DNA from: an uncultured Caulobacteraceae bacterium
GTDB lineage: Bacteria; Pseudomonadota; Alphaproteobacteria; Caulobacterales; Caulobacteraceae
Direction of reading: 5' to 3'
Assembly (NCBI GenBank): GCA_937910255.1
Contig: CALEOQ010000503.1
Coordinates: 1 to 40,157 of the forward strand
Length of the DNA: 40,157 nt
Part shown: in pieces, positions 39,496-40,157 of the stretch
Layout: each line of letters starts with the position of its first letter
How positions within the stretch are numbered: position 1 is the first letter of the stretch
Notes under the pieces: model-generated
What the model was told of the DNA's origin: nothing
The model's input: the letters and a program-made list of their open reading frames with translations, nothing else
Database searches by the model: none
Translations under genes and position numbers: made by a program

Positions 39496-40035
39496 ATGCT
39501 GCTCGGCTACGCCCGCGTTTCGACCGACGACCAGGACCTCGCGCTTCAGCGCGCGGCGTTGAAGGAAGCTGGCTGCAATAGGATCTTCGAGGAGAAGGCG
39601 TCGGGGGCGAAGCGGGCCCGCGCGGAACTCGATCGGGTACTGGATCAACTGCGGGATGGTGACGTCATCGTCGTGTCGCGCCTGGACCGGCTGGCGCGCC
39701 CGACGCGCGACTTGTTGACCTTGGCGGAAGAGATCGCCGAGCGCGGCGCGGGCCTGCGGTCCTTGGCGGAGCCCTGGGCCGACACCACGTCAGCCGCGGG
39801 CAAGATGGTGCTCACCGTGTTCGCCGGCATTGCGGAGTTCGAGCGCAGCTTGATCTTGCAGCGGACGGGCGCGGGCCGGGTGGCGGCCCAGGCGAGGGGT
39901 GTCAGGTTTGGCCGTCCCGCGAAGATCAGCGACGATCAGTGGGCCCACTATGGACCCTTGCTGCGCAACGGCTCGCTCAGCGTGCCGTCGGCCGCGAAGC
40001 TGATCGGCTGTGGGCGGGCCACCCTCTACCTGTAG
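39496..40035 (+). CDS. Serine recombinase (resolvase/invertase family)
   Basis: A 179-residue small serine recombinase. The catalytic domain has LGYARVSTDDQDLALQ, with the active-site Ser in VS, then VVSRLDRLARPTRDLL and the long helix E region (GKMVLTVFAGIAEFERSLIL). A C-terminal HTH follows (RFGRPAKISDDQW, SVPSAAKLIGCGRATLY). It resolves cointegrates or inverts DNA at nearby sites. ATG 39496 is preferred to TTG 39481, which lies in the res-like arms. No transposase is in the window, so the parent element may continue past the right edge or be defective. Confidence 0.9.
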   Translation: MLLGYARVSTDDQDLALQRAALKEAGCNRIFEEKASGAKRARAELDRVLDQLRDGDVIVVSRLDRLARPTRDLLTLAEEIAERGAGLRSLAEPWADTTSAAGKMVLTVFAGIAEFERSLILQRTGAGRVAAQARGVRFGRPAKISDDQWAHYGPLLRNGSLSVPSAAKLIGCGRATLYL

Positions 40036-40157
40036 CGGCGCGCAATAGTGAACGGCTCGACGCGAGATACAAGGCGTGTTTCGACGCATATTAGCTGAGA
40101 CGTCTGTGCCTACTCGGCGCACATTGTGTGAGACTGAAACCACAATGGTTGAGACCG
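40036..40157. other. Right edge, no gene
   Basis: No supported gene. GAGAC words recur (CTGAGACGTC near 40096, GTGAGACTG near 40129, TTGAGACCG at 40149-40157), echoing the res arms, and may belong to a further recombination site that is cut by the window edge. Confidence 0.35.

Noticed and set aside
27627-40110. GTCTCAG words at both sides of the cargo as transposon ends
   Set aside because: Only about 8 bases match and flanks do not align; too short for terminal inverted repeats without more sequence.

Overview
The window is very GC-rich and looks like part of a conjugative plasmid from an alphaproteobacterium, most likely Caulobacterales (Brevundimonas, Caulobacter or Phenylobacterium type). 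This is inferred from the GcrA-like protein at the left edge, the RepA (RPA family) replicon, the VirB system with an EexN lipoprotein, and the codon bias. No rRNA, tRNA, CRISPR array or transposase was found.

Layout. (1) 1-7.5 kb, plus strand: a GcrA-like fragment, an unknown gene, a DpdA-like (tRNA-guanine-transglycosylase-like) protein, a DUF2493/SLOG protein, a small unknown gene, a glutathione S-transferase-like gene, ssb, then a partition module (41-aa membrane peptide, ribbon-helix-helix protein, ParA, ParB, small membrane protein). All point toward the likely oriT. (2) 7.5-10.2 kb: a minus-strand MerR gene, a gene-poor segment with an oriT-like palindrome, a MobC-like protein and a MOBP-type relaxase. 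(3) 10.1-24.6 kb, minus strand: a nearly gapless transfer operon running virB1, unknown, virB2, virB3, virB4, virB5, eexN, virB6, virB7-like, virB8, virB9, virB10, virB11, traG/virD4, an LPD7-domain protein, an XRE regulator and a HEPN-like protein. (4) 24.6-27.6 kb: a divergent regulatory region, repA, an origin with ten 17-bp iterons and a DnaA box, and a SNase-like nuclease that looks 3'-truncated. (5) 27.6-40.2 kb: a metal and fluoride resistance cargo block made of a CadR-like MerR regulator, a short CDF transporter, a His/Cys peptide, czcCBA, a second short CDF, a P1B-4-type ATPase, an SRPBCC protein, a fluoride riboswitch with crcB, and a serine resolvase preceded by a res-like site.

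How it works together. RepA with the iterons replicates the plasmid, ParA/ParB segregate it, MobC and the relaxase process oriT, TraG couples the nucleoprotein to the VirB channel, and EexN limits redundant entry. The cargo exports Cd/Zn/Co-type cations from cytoplasm to periplasm (P1B ATPase, CDFs) and out of the cell (CzcCBA), under a MerR-type operator.

The least explained signals are non-coding. Two intergenic elements upstream of a small gene and of ssb share hairpins with a covarying base pair. An identical 16-bp dyad occurs three times (plus one variant) around parAB and mob. An exact iteron copy lies inside the virB7-like gene. The cargo promoter appears to give a leaderless transcript.
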